Below, in pieces: positions 43,159 to 51,126 of a stretch of DNA of 64,000 bases. The notes beneath the pieces are model-generated. The model made no database searches. It was not told where the DNA came from and saw nothing but the letters and a program-made list of their open reading frames with translations. The position numbers were made by a program, and so were the translations under genes. Positions within the stretch are counted from its first letter, which is position 1; every line of letters begins with the position of its first letter. Source of the DNA: an uncultured Psychroserpens sp. (GTDB lineage Bacteria; Bacteroidota; Bacteroidia; Flavobacteriales; Flavobacteriaceae); NCBI RefSeq assembly GCF_947501425.1, contig NZ_CANMVN010000002.1, positions 310,001 through 374,000 of the forward strand. Reading direction: 5' to 3'.

Positions 43159-45114
43159 ATGAGAACAAAAATTTTAGGACTGTGTATCGCTGTTCTGATG
43201 GTGTCCTGTAAAAAAGACACTAAAGAACAAGCCAATGCAGAAAGGGAGATTCAGCAATACACTATCGATCAGTTCATGGATAACGAAGCCGTTGGAGGTG
43301 GGAGCTTTTCGGCTGATAACAGCAATTTATTAGTGTCTAGTAACCGTTCTGGTATTTACAATGTGTATACCATTCCTGCGGAAGGTGGCGATATGACTCC
43401 AATTACAAAATCAGATAGCACATCTATTGTTGCACAATCTTATTTTCCAAATGATAATAGAATGCTTTTAAGCGCTGATGGAAATGGCGATGAAATTGAT
43501 CATCTGTTTGTAAGAGAACTGGATGGAATGATTAAAGATATCACACCTGATAAAGGTGCGAAATCTAACTTCTATGGCTGGTCTGAAGATGATAAATCAT
43601 TGTATTACGGGTCAAATAAACGCGACCCTCGTTATTTTGATGTCTATAAAATGTCTATTGATGACTATACTTCGGAAATGATCTATCAGAATAATGACGG
43701 ACTTGATTTTGGAGGTATGACCAGTGACGAACGCTATTTTGCCCTTTCAAAGAATTTAAATACTAACGATAGTGATCTTTTTCTTTATGATGTAAAGACA
43801 AAAGACATGACGAAAGTGAATGACTCACAGAGTGGTAATTCGGCACAGGATTTTTCTAAAGACAATACTACATTTTATTATACCACAGATAACGGAAATG
43901 AATTTTCATACTTAATGTCTTACGACTTGGCAACAAAAGAGAAAAAGAAAGTCGTTGAAAAATCTTGGGATATCATGGGAAGCGGTTTTACTTCTGAAGG
44001 GAACTATATGGTAGTATATGTCAACGAAGATGGGAAAAATGCCATAGAAGTTCTAAATGCTAAAACAATGACACCTATTGACCTTCCCGATTTTAAAGGC
44101 AAAAGCATAACCAGTGTTGGGTTTAGTGATGATGAAAAATGGATGCGTATGTATGTAGGTGGTTCTAACTCACCTTCTGATTTGTACACCTATAATTTGG
44201 AAACTAAAGAACAACATAAGCTTACCGATGTTCTCAATGATGAGATCAACGCTGATGACCTTGTAACTGCAAAAGTGATTCGATTTAAATCGTTTGATGG
44301 TGTAGAGATTCCAGCTATTTATTATTTACCTCACCAAGCATCTGCCGAAAACAAAGTACCTGCAATGGTATGGGTTCATGGTGGTCCTGGAGGACAAACA
44401 CGTCAAGGGTTTAGCTCTTTAATTCAGTATATGGTCAATCATGGTTATGCTGTTCTTGCTGTTAATAATCGCGGAAGTAGTGGCTACGGAAAAACGTTTT
44501 ATCAAATGGACGATCTTAACCATGGAGAAAAAGATTTACAAGATTGTGTAGAGGGTAAAAACTGGTTAGCAACTCAAGCTGAAATTGATGGAGACAAAAT
44601 AGGTATTATAGGTGGATCTTATGGTGGTTACATGACTATGGCAGCACTTACCTACACTCCTGAAGAGTTTGATGTTGGTGTCAATTTATTTGGTGTAACC
44701 AATTGGATACGTACATTGAAAAGTATTCCTCCGTATTGGGAATCATTCAGGGAATCACTTTACTTAGAACTAGGTGATCCATTTTCGGCAGATTCTGTTC
44801 GTTTAAAACGTATCTCACCATTGTTCCATACAGATAAAGTAACTAAACCACTTATTGTACTTCAAGGTGCTCAGGACCCAAGAGTATTACAAGTAGAATC
44901 TGATGAGATAGTAGCAGGTGTTAGAAAAAATAACGTACCTGTAGAATATGTCTTATTTGAAGATGAAGGACACGGATTTGTAAAAAAGGAAAATCAGATT
45001 GAAGCTTACAGCCGAATTCTTAAATTTTTAGATAAACATCTCAAAAAAGAAAACATGCCAATTGATGGGGAAACAGAATCTAAAGAAATTGAAGTAGAAT
45101 ATGAAGATCAATAA
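43159..45114 (+). CDS. S9 family prolyl-oligopeptidase-like lipoprotein
   Basis: 651 residues; lipobox MVSC (Cys14). A beta-propeller cap (about 40-380: TSDERYFALSKNLNTNDSDLFLYD, WSEDDKSLYYGSNKRDPRYFDVY) precedes an alpha/beta hydrolase domain. The catalytic Ser lies in IGGSYGGYMTMAA (about 487), the Asp in LQGAQDPRV and the His in EDEGHGFVKK. Predicted to cleave short peptides at the cell envelope. Twenty bases after the propeller protein, likely the same operon. Confidence 0.92.
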   Translation: MRTKILGLCIAVLMVSCKKDTKEQANAEREIQQYTIDQFMDNEAVGGGSFSADNSNLLVSSNRSGIYNVYTIPAEGGDMTPITKSDSTSIVAQSYFPNDNRMLLSADGNGDEIDHLFVRELDGMIKDITPDKGAKSNFYGWSEDDKSLYYGSNKRDPRYFDVYKMSIDDYTSEMIYQNNDGLDFGGMTSDERYFALSKNLNTNDSDLFLYDVKTKDMTKVNDSQSGNSAQDFSKDNTTFYYTTDNGNEFSYLMSYDLATKEKKKVVEKSWDIMGSGFTSEGNYMVVYVNEDGKNAIEVLNAKTMTPIDLPDFKGKSITSVGFSDDEKWMRMYVGGSNSPSDLYTYNLETKEQHKLTDVLNDEINADDLVTAKVIRFKSFDGVEIPAIYYLPHQASAENKVPAMVWVHGGPGGQTRQGFSSLIQYMVNHGYAVLAVNNRGSSGYGKTFYQMDDLNHGEKDLQDCVEGKNWLATQAEIDGDKIGIIGGSYGGYMTMAALTYTPEEFDVGVNLFGVTNWIRTLKSIPPYWESFRESLYLELGDPFSADSVRLKRISPLFHTDKVTKPLIVLQGAQDPRVLQVESDEIVAGVRKNNVPVEYVLFEDEGHGFVKKENQIEAYSRILKFLDKHLKKENMPIDGETESKEIEVEYEDQ

Positions 45115-45134
45115 GTAATCTTTCTAATTGAAAT

Positions 45135-45169
45135 AAAAAAAGCTTGAGCATTAGACTCAAGCTTTTTTT
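45135..45169. terminator. Strong bidirectional terminator
   Basis: AAAAAAAGCTTGAG-type 13-14 bp stem, perfectly paired with CTCAAGCTTTTTTT around a 7-base loop (45149-45155). It separates the S9 peptidase gene from the convergent UspA gene and serves both. Confidence 0.93.
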
Positions 45170-45190
45170 ATTATATATATTAAAATGATA

Positions 45191-46012
45191 CTAGATCTTA
45201 AATGTCATTACAGGAATTGTGGCATGATTGGCCACATCTTCAGACACACTTCCAGAGAAGAAATGCGCTAATCCTTTTCTTCCATGAGTAGGAACAGCAA
45301 TAAGATCGGCTCCTAGAAGATTAGATGAATTTAAAATCCCTTTTTCAACCGTATAATCAGACGTGTAATGCACATCATTCAATTTATCTAAATTACCATC
45401 TGCTTTCTTTAAAAAGTTAGCCACTGTAGTTTCCATTTCTGTAGAACTTCTAAATCCTTCACCTGGAACATTAACATGAATCAGTTTGACATTGTCAAAT
45501 AATTGACGTGCTTTTAGGTAAGGCTCCACCATTTCTTCCGAAAAATCACTGGCAAAAGTGACTGTTTCAAAATTTAAATTTGTTGGCTTCTGCTTCACAA
45601 CCAAAACTGGAATCTCAGAATGTCTCACAACACGTTCAGTGTTTGAACCTACGAATATTTCGGATAAACCACTAGAACCATGAGAACCCATAACAATCAT
45701 ATCTGCATTCTGCTCTTCAGCAACTTCAGCAACTTCACTAAATACTTTAAAGTGTTTTACAATTGGAGTGACGTTTACCCCTTCTAAAAAATCTTTAGCT
45801 AAAAATTCATCAAACTTCTGTTCGGCTAGTTTTAGAAAGAAAACTACCTTTTCATTATGAGCATTTGCAGAATCTGTTACACTTCCTCTATCTAGGTCTA
45901 ACATATGTAATGCAATTAATTCAGCATTATTCTTTTTTGCTAGAATTGCTGCTGTTTCTAGAGCGTATTCAGAGAATTCAGAGAAATCTATTGGTACAAT
46001 GATCTTATTCAT
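45191..46012 (-). CDS. Universal stress protein, two UspA domains
   Basis: 273 residues with tandem Usp domains. Domain 1 ends in the ATP-binding pattern GSHGSSGLSEIFVGSNTE (G-x2-G-x9-GS); domain 2 has PTHGRKGLAHFFSGSVSE of the same pattern. ATP-binding Usps help survival under energy or oxidative stress. It lies downstream of hemN on the same strand; the 83-base gap holds a dyad, so it may have its own promoter. Confidence 0.92.
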   Translation of the reverse strand: MNKIIVPIDFSEFSEYALETAAILAKKNNAELIALHMLDLDRGSVTDSANAHNEKVVFFLKLAEQKFDEFLAKDFLEGVNVTPIVKHFKVFSEVAEVAEEQNADMIVMGSHGSSGLSEIFVGSNTERVVRHSEIPVLVVKQKPTNLNFETVTFASDFSEEMVEPYLKARQLFDNVKLIHVNVPGEGFRSSTEMETTVANFLKKADGNLDKLNDVHYTSDYTVEKGILNSSNLLGADLIAVPTHGRKGLAHFFSGSVSEDVANHATIPVMTFKI

Positions 46013-46064
46013 GATTTTAGTTTTTTAGTTTTAAGTCCGTTAAATTACAAGTTTTGATTTAGTA

Positions 46065-46080
46065 TCGAAAACATTTTCGA
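46065..46080. promoter_or_regulatory. Dyad TCGAAAA-ca-TTTTCGA between hemN and the UspA gene
   Basis: Seven-base arms with a two-base spacer, flanked by a second inverted pair TGATTT (46055-46060) and AAATCA (46083-46088). No T-run follows in the leftward direction, so it looks more like an operator for the UspA gene than a terminator. Confidence 0.45.
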
Positions 46081-46095
46081 CCAAATCACAAAATT

Positions 46096-47460
46096 TTACA
46101 CAGTCATTGAAAATAATCGTGTACTGGGTTGTTTGCGTTGAAGTAATACATCAAAGGCCATACACACATTCCTAACGTATGGCTGTCCCTTTGGTGTGAC
46201 TTTAATGCCATGGGTTTGAAATGTCACCAAACCATCAGCTTCCATCTCTCTCAGTTTAAAAACGATATCTTTAAATTCTTCAATGTATAACGACTGATCA
46301 TTCCAGCTTGTTTCAAAGTGACACATTAAATTCAAAATATGTTTCCTGACAATAAGATCTTCAGAATTTAAAATATGCCCACGATATACAGGGATGATAT
46401 CTTGATCAACTAAATGGTAGTATTCTTCTATACCTTTCACATTTTGTGCAAACCCATACCAGCTATCACTAATAGAAGACACACCTAAGCCAATCATAGC
46501 TTGAGTTTTTGATGCTGTATAACCCATAAAATTTCTATGCAACTCATTAGCTTGCATGGCTTTGAAAAGTGAATCACCCTCTAATGCAAAATGATCCATT
46601 CCAATTTCATGATACCCTGCTTTACTCAGTAGTTTCTTTCCCAATTCGTATTGTGCTCGCTTAGATGCTCCTGAAGGAAGATCCTCATCCTTGTAACCAC
46701 GCTGTCCATTTCCTTTAAGCCATGGCACATGTGCATAACTGTAAAAAGCAATACGATCTGGCATTAACGCCTTAGTAAGTTCTACAGTTTTGGCGACATG
46801 TTCCTCGGTTTGAAATGGTAGACCAAAAATAATATCGTGACCAATAGAAGTATATCCAATCTCCCGAGCAGTGAGTGTGGCTTGTTTTACATTCTCAAAA
46901 GGCTGAATACGATTGATTGCTTTTTGAACAGCTTCATTATAATCCTGAACGCCAAAACTCACACGAGTAAATCCAAGATTATATAGCGTTTCAAGATGAG
47001 CTCGGGTGGTATTATTTGGGTGACCTTCAAAGCTAAACTCGTAATCTTTTGCAAGATTAGCTCGTCGTAAAATACCTTTGATCAAAAATTCTAAATTCTC
47101 TGGAGAGAAAAAAGTTGGAGTTCCACCTCCAAGGTGAAGCTCTTTTATTATTGGTCGTCCTTTTAAAAGTTTACAATACAGACTCCACTCTTTCAATACT
47201 GCTCTAACATAGGGCTCTTCAACATCATGTCGTTTTGTGATACGTTTATTACATCCACAAAACGTACACATACGCTCACAAAATGGCAAATGAATATAAA
47301 GGCTTATACCTTCGGAAGCATTGCTTTCTTCAAAGGATTTAGATAGCGACGCTTTCCATTGTTTTAATGAAAACGATGCATCATCCCAATAAGGAACTGT
47401 TGGATAAGATGTATAACGTGGTCCTGCCACATTATATTTATTGACTAATGAACTGCACAT
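46096..47460 (-). CDS. hemN: Oxygen-independent coproporphyrinogen III oxidase
   Basis: 454 residues, radical-SAM enzyme. The cluster motif is C61-ERM-C65-TF-C68, followed by GC and the HemN-specific GGGTPTFF, FEGHPNNTT and FGVQDYN. It converts coproporphyrinogen III to protoporphyrinogen IX without oxygen, so it supplies haem for cbb3 oxidase and cytochromes at low oxygen. Its promoter carries the Fnr-like box described at 47506. The length fits HemN rather than the shorter HemW. Confidence 0.95.
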   Translation of the reverse strand: MCSSLVNKYNVAGPRYTSYPTVPYWDDASFSLKQWKASLSKSFEESNASEGISLYIHLPFCERMCTFCGCNKRITKRHDVEEPYVRAVLKEWSLYCKLLKGRPIIKELHLGGGTPTFFSPENLEFLIKGILRRANLAKDYEFSFEGHPNNTTRAHLETLYNLGFTRVSFGVQDYNEAVQKAINRIQPFENVKQATLTAREIGYTSIGHDIIFGLPFQTEEHVAKTVELTKALMPDRIAFYSYAHVPWLKGNGQRGYKDEDLPSGASKRAQYELGKKLLSKAGYHEIGMDHFALEGDSLFKAMQANELHRNFMGYTASKTQAMIGLGVSSISDSWYGFAQNVKGIEEYYHLVDQDIIPVYRGHILNSEDLIVRKHILNLMCHFETSWNDQSLYIEEFKDIVFKLREMEADGLVTFQTHGIKVTPKGQPYVRNVCMAFDVLLQRKQPSTRLFSMTV

Positions 47461-47477
47461 ACCTGATTAATTTTCAC

Positions 47478-47485
47478 CAAAATTA
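47478..47485 (-). promoter_or_regulatory. -7 element of the hemN promoter
   Basis: TAATTTTG on the minus strand, exact TAnnTTTG, 17 bases before the hemN ATG. Confidence 0.82.
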
Positions 47486-47505
47486 CTCGCTTTTGTTTGG
47501 ATAAA

Positions 47506-47523
47506 ATATGACTTAAGTCATAT
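47506..47523 (-). promoter_or_regulatory. Fnr-like box upstream of hemN
   Basis: ATATGAC-TTAA-GTCATAT is an 18-base perfect palindrome with core TGAC-N4-GTCA, centre 47514.5. The hemN -7 starts 29.5 bases away. The rightward gene at 47547 has no -7 at this spacing. Confidence 0.85.
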
Positions 47524-47546
47524 CTTGGAGATTCATTGATAAATCT

Positions 47547-48041
47547 ATGTTTATGTTAAAAAGCGAGCCATTTGAAGTGACACTTGCTACCAAACAAAGT
47601 ATAATTTTACCTGAAGCTATAGCTAAATTATTTACAGACAACAATCATAAAAGAGTCAAGGTTACGGCTTCTCATCAAGGAACATCTATATCCTATCATG
47701 CTGCATTACTTCCGAAGAAAAATGGATTAACAACCATGTACTTTAGTAATGAAAAACAAAAAACCTTAGGCATCTTCATGAATGATTACTTCAGCATACA
47801 ACTTATTGAAGACCAGACAAAGTACGGTGTTGAAATGCCAGAAGAACTGGATGCGGTATTGATGAGTGATCACGAAGCGTTTTCTGTTTTTGAAAGCCTG
47901 ACACCAGGTAGACAACGCAGTATCATCTATACCATTAAACGCTATAAATCCATACAGACCAGAGTAGATAAAGCGCTAATCCTTACCGAAAATCTAAAAC
48001 GAGGGATTACAGATCCCAAATTGTGGCTCAAACAATTTTAG
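47547..48041 (+). CDS. DUF1905 / YdeI-OmpD-associated domain protein
   Basis: 164 residues, no signal. The N-terminal half resembles DUF1905 (a small beta-barrel: KSEPFEVTLATKQSIILP, then FMNDYFSIQLIEDQTKYGVEMPEEL). The C-terminal half is the YdeI/OmpD-associated helical domain (FESLTPGRQRSIIYTIKRYKS, then TRVDKALILTENLKRGI). Function is not known. The second ATG at 47553 is also possible. It is divergent from hemN. Confidence 0.78.
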   Translation: MFMLKSEPFEVTLATKQSIILPEAIAKLFTDNNHKRVKVTASHQGTSISYHAALLPKKNGLTTMYFSNEKQKTLGIFMNDYFSIQLIEDQTKYGVEMPEELDAVLMSDHEAFSVFESLTPGRQRSIIYTIKRYKSIQTRVDKALILTENLKRGITDPKLWLKQF

Positions 48042-48119
48042 TGAATTTTAAACCAATTATTTTCTATCATTTCAAATAATGATTATCTTTCAACTCCAAT
48101 AAAACTTAAAACAAAACCA

Positions 48120-48755
48120 ATGAAACGTTCTATTTTATATATTTCAATTTTAGCCTTATGCTTAAGTGTATCATGTAAATCTGATAAAAAAGAAGATGCT
48201 ACTGAAAACACCGAAACTACAACAACTGAGGTTGAGACTAAAGCTGAAGATAAATCAAGAGAAACAGCTAATCCAAAAGATGAGCCTGCATATTATGCCG
48301 ACAAGAAAAAGGCAACCGTTACCTTAGACCCTAAAAGTAATAGTGGTGTAAGTGGAAGTGTTGTTTTTACTCAAGATCAAGGTGTAGTGACCATGATTGC
48401 TGTGTTAGATGGCTTGTCTCAAGGACAACATGCTATTCATATTCATGAAAAAGCAGATTGTACTTCAGACGACGGAAAATCTGCCGGCGGACATTGGAAC
48501 CCTACAGGACAACCTCACGGAAAATGGGGAGATGAAGCTGGATATCATAAAGGTGATATAGGTAATGTAACTGCAGATGCCAATGGACATGCAACTATTA
48601 CTATGATTACAGACCAATGGTGTATAGGTTGTGGTGATGAGACCAAAGATATTCTTGGAAAAGCCATCATCGTTCATCAAGGAGTAGATGATTTTAAATC
48701 ACAACCATCAGGTGCTGCTGGTAGTCGTGTAAGCTGTGGTGGTATCATCCAGTAA
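48120..48755 (+). CDS. sodC: Cu,Zn superoxide dismutase, lipoprotein
   Basis: 211 residues; lipobox LSVSC (Cys about 19) followed by an acidic/Thr-rich linker, so anchored in the envelope. The SodC fold starts near residue 65. Metal ligands are AIHIHEKADC (HxH), GGHWNP, GQPHG and GYHKGD, with VIVHQGVDDF-type ending (residues IIVHQGVDDF) and the disulfide Cys in SRVSCGGII. It removes superoxide outside the cytoplasm. Monocistronic with a following terminator. Confidence 0.94.
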   Translation: MKRSILYISILALCLSVSCKSDKKEDATENTETTTTEVETKAEDKSRETANPKDEPAYYADKKKATVTLDPKSNSGVSGSVVFTQDQGVVTMIAVLDGLSQGQHAIHIHEKADCTSDDGKSAGGHWNPTGQPHGKWGDEAGYHKGDIGNVTADANGHATITMITDQWCIGCGDETKDILGKAIIVHQGVDDFKSQPSGAAGSRVSCGGIIQ

Positions 48756-48774
48756 TTCAAAAAAAACTTAACAG

Positions 48775-48800
48775 AAAGGCTACCGTTGTGTAGCTTTTTA
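48775..48800 (+). terminator. Terminator after sodC
   Basis: AAAGGCTAC with GTAGCTTTT around CGTTGT, one bulged G, followed by T-run. Confidence 0.8.
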
Positions 48801-48831
48801 TTTAATCTTTAGCACAAATCAAATTCTCTAG

Positions 48832-49362
48832 ATGCAATTAGAAACGCTCATTTCCCAATTTCAAAACAAAGATGAAAAGGCTTTTGAGCAATTGTACCAT
48901 ATGTATAAAGAAAGTATGCATGGTGTCATCTATAACATTGTACGAGATCATGATATTGCTGAGGAAGTCATGCAAGATGTATTTATTAAAGCATGGAACA
49001 AAGCTAGTACCTATAACTCCAGTAAAGGTCGTTTTTTTACATGGCTTTTGAATATCGCCAGAAATGCTGCCATAGACAAAACACGATCTAAAGCTTTTAA
49101 AAATTCTGGTAAAAACCTCAATGCCGAATTTTTCGTAGATATCTTAGAAACCAGTGATAATTTGAATACTAAGACAGATGCCATTGGTGTTAAAGGATTC
49201 GTTAAGAAATTAGCTAAAACATGTATCGAAGTTATTGAGCTTCTTTATTTTAAAGGCTACACTCAAAAAGAAGCCTCGGAAACCTTAGATATGCCTCTAG
49301 GTACTATCAAGACAAGAAATAGAAATTGTATCAAAGAATTAAGACACATGTTGTTGGAATAA
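48832..49362 (+). CDS. ECF-type RNA polymerase sigma factor
   Basis: 176 residues. Region 2 is FEQLYHMYKESMHGVIYNIVRD-HDIAEEVMQDVF in pieces, continuing FIKAWNKASTYNSSKGRFFTWLLNIARNAAID; region 4 has VIELLYFKGYTQKEASETLDMPLGTIKTRN (HTH). It directs core polymerase to a small regulon, under control of the adjacent anti-sigma factor. The nearest candidates are the envelope genes to the right. The ATG at 48832 is the only reasonable start. Confidence 0.93.
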   Translation: MQLETLISQFQNKDEKAFEQLYHMYKESMHGVIYNIVRDHDIAEEVMQDVFIKAWNKASTYNSSKGRFFTWLLNIARNAAIDKTRSKAFKNSGKNLNAEFFVDILETSDNLNTKTDAIGVKGFVKKLAKTCIEVIELLYFKGYTQKEASETLDMPLGTIKTRNRNCIKELRHMLLE

Positions 49363-49363
49363 A

Positions 49364-50167
49364 ATGGATATTAACGCTTACATAGAGTCAGGTATACTGG
49401 AATTGTATGTTTCAGGTCAACTTTCTGAAAAAGAAAATCAGGAGGTCTATGAATTGATGCGTCAACATCCTGAAATTTTACAAGAAGTATTGGAGATTGA
49501 AGCGGCTATGATAAAACTCGCTGAAGGCGTAGCTCCAAATACTCATACTGTGCTATTACAACGCATAAAAGATGAATTACAGTTTGACAATGACGACAAT
49601 AAGGTTCTTACTATGCCTAAATCTAGAACCAATTGGTTTGCATACACTGGATGGGCAGCAGCTCTTATTGTTGGTGCTGGATTACTATGGACTCTAAATC
49701 AAAATCAACAACTGGAATCTCAGGTTTCTGATATGGATCTTGAAAATCTATATCTGGAGCAGCAGATAGAAAAAGCTAAAACCGATCTTGCAGTCAAAGA
49801 AAACTTATTGAATGTATTACGTGATCGGGATATTATTTCGGTACCATTAGGTGGTCAGGGTAATTTCACCGATAGTTACGCTAAGGTATATTGGAATAAA
49901 GCAGACAATAGTATTTATCTTGATGCTCAAGGTTTACCAGAAGCACCAGAAGGTAAAGTATGGCAAGTATGGTCTCTGACATTAAACCCATTAACACCAA
50001 CTAGTTTAGGAACTATTGATAATTTTAATACTGACCAAAACAAAATTTTTAATATTGCTAACACCAATGAAAGTCAGGCCTTTGGTATCACTTTAGAGCC
50101 AGCTGGTGGAAGTGAATCTCCAACTATGGAACAACTTCATACACTAGGTGTTGTTGCTCAACCTTAA
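49364..50167 (+). CDS. RskA-type anti-sigma factor
   Basis: 267 residues, one base after the sigma gene stop. The N-terminal cytoplasmic helical domain (IESGILELYVSGQLSEKENQEVYEL) lacks the HxxxCxxC zinc motif. A single helix at about 88-107 (FAYTGWAAALIVGAGLLWTL) follows, then a coiled coil (about 108-145) and an RskA-like periplasmic domain (AKVYWNKADNSIYLDAQGLP, VWQVWSL, FGITLEPAGGSESPT). It should hold the sigma factor at the membrane until a periplasmic signal. Confidence 0.92.
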   Translation: MDINAYIESGILELYVSGQLSEKENQEVYELMRQHPEILQEVLEIEAAMIKLAEGVAPNTHTVLLQRIKDELQFDNDDNKVLTMPKSRTNWFAYTGWAAALIVGAGLLWTLNQNQQLESQVSDMDLENLYLEQQIEKAKTDLAVKENLLNVLRDRDIISVPLGGQGNFTDSYAKVYWNKADNSIYLDAQGLPEAPEGKVWQVWSLTLNPLTPTSLGTIDNFNTDQNKIFNIANTNESQAFGITLEPAGGSESPTMEQLHTLGVVAQP

Positions 50168-50191
50168 AAATAAAGTCAATAATTTATTATG

Positions 50192-50222
50192 AAGCGCCAG
50201 ATGAATATTTGGTGCTTTTTTT
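50192..50222 (+). terminator. Terminator after the anti-sigma gene
   Basis: AAGCGCCAGA pairs with TTTGGTGCTT (two G-U pairs), loop TGAATA-like, then T7 to 50222. Confidence 0.8.
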
Positions 50223-50301
50223 ATTTTGAAATTTACGTAGTACTACGTATGCATTCGTATTTGATATTGTCATAAATTTAAGGAAATCAATACCTAATGC
50301 C

Positions 50302-50991
50302 ATGATATCCTTTTTAAAAAAATTACCAGTATCAATAAAAATATGTTTGATAGCTGTTATTGTGATAACAATAAATTGGATAATGTTTAACAGGTTTAAA
50401 GCATCGTTTGAGCTATTGAATAATGAAAATGTAGTAGCAATCAAACAAATAGACAAATCTCGGATTGACTTATTCGAGAAAACCGAGAATATCAATTTGA
50501 ATATAGAACAGAAAGATATCTTAAGACAGAAGATTCACATTTTAAATCAGCAACGATACCAATACATGAACCTTATAAGTCTTCTTTACAAAAACTACTA
50601 TGCCTTACTAAGTTTATTTCCTTACATCTCTGGTTTAACAGGTGTATTTGTATTTATCATACTACAAGATGGCTGGAAAAACACAAATATTTACATCAAA
50701 TCTATATTTCTAATTTTAGCATTACTTACTGCTATTACTGGTATCTTTCCTGAGGTTTACCAACAAAAAGAAAACATTGATCGCTACTCCAGTCATTACA
50801 CAAAATTCAGCAAAGTACAACGTGATATTTTTAATTACAATTTAACTTCACCATATACTAAGCTTGACGACACGCTAAGCTTTAATAAGTTTTTACTTAA
50901 AATCAATGCTCAGGAAAAAGAACTCATCGATTTACATTTTGGATTGGAAAAAAAGGAAATTTCAAAAGATGCTTTTGAAATAACTAAGTAA
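50302..50991 (+). CDS. Hypothetical membrane protein
   Basis: I do not recognise this family. 229 residues with three helices: about 10-28 (VSIKICLIAVIVITINWIMF), about 100-122 (LFPYISGLTGVFVFIILQ) and about 132-150 (IFLILALLTAITGIFPEV). A long soluble stretch between helices 1 and 2 is helical and may form a coiled coil (KQIDKSRIDLFEKTENINL). The C-terminal 75 residues are soluble and charged. Its own transcription unit: a terminator precedes it. No conserved catalytic motif. Confidence 0.68.
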   Translation: MISFLKKLPVSIKICLIAVIVITINWIMFNRFKASFELLNNENVVAIKQIDKSRIDLFEKTENINLNIEQKDILRQKIHILNQQRYQYMNLISLLYKNYYALLSLFPYISGLTGVFVFIILQDGWKNTNIYIKSIFLILALLTAITGIFPEVYQQKENIDRYSSHYTKFSKVQRDIFNYNLTSPYTKLDDTLSFNKFLLKINAQEKELIDLHFGLEKKEISKDAFEITK

Positions 50992-50997
50992 TTAGAT

Positions 50998-51030
50998 AAA
51001 AAAACACCCACTCTTGAAGAGCAGGTGTTT
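50998..51030 (-). terminator. Terminator after the TonB receptor operon
   Basis: On the minus strand AAACACC/GGTGTTT outer stem (51002-51008 with 51024-51030) plus an inner CTC/GAG pair, followed by a T7 run. About 97 bases past the receptor stop, near the stop of the convergent membrane gene. Confidence 0.75.
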
Positions 51031-51126
51031 CCACTAACAAAAAAACTCTAAAAATATCATAGTGACCTATGATAATCAATCAAAAACTCAAATCAATTTC
51101 ATGTTAGTGTTCACCAATCAACAACC

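Noticed and set aside
47524-47546. Activation of the gene at 47547 from the hemN box
   Set aside because: The sequence at the required distance rightward is TCTATGTT and overlaps the start codon.
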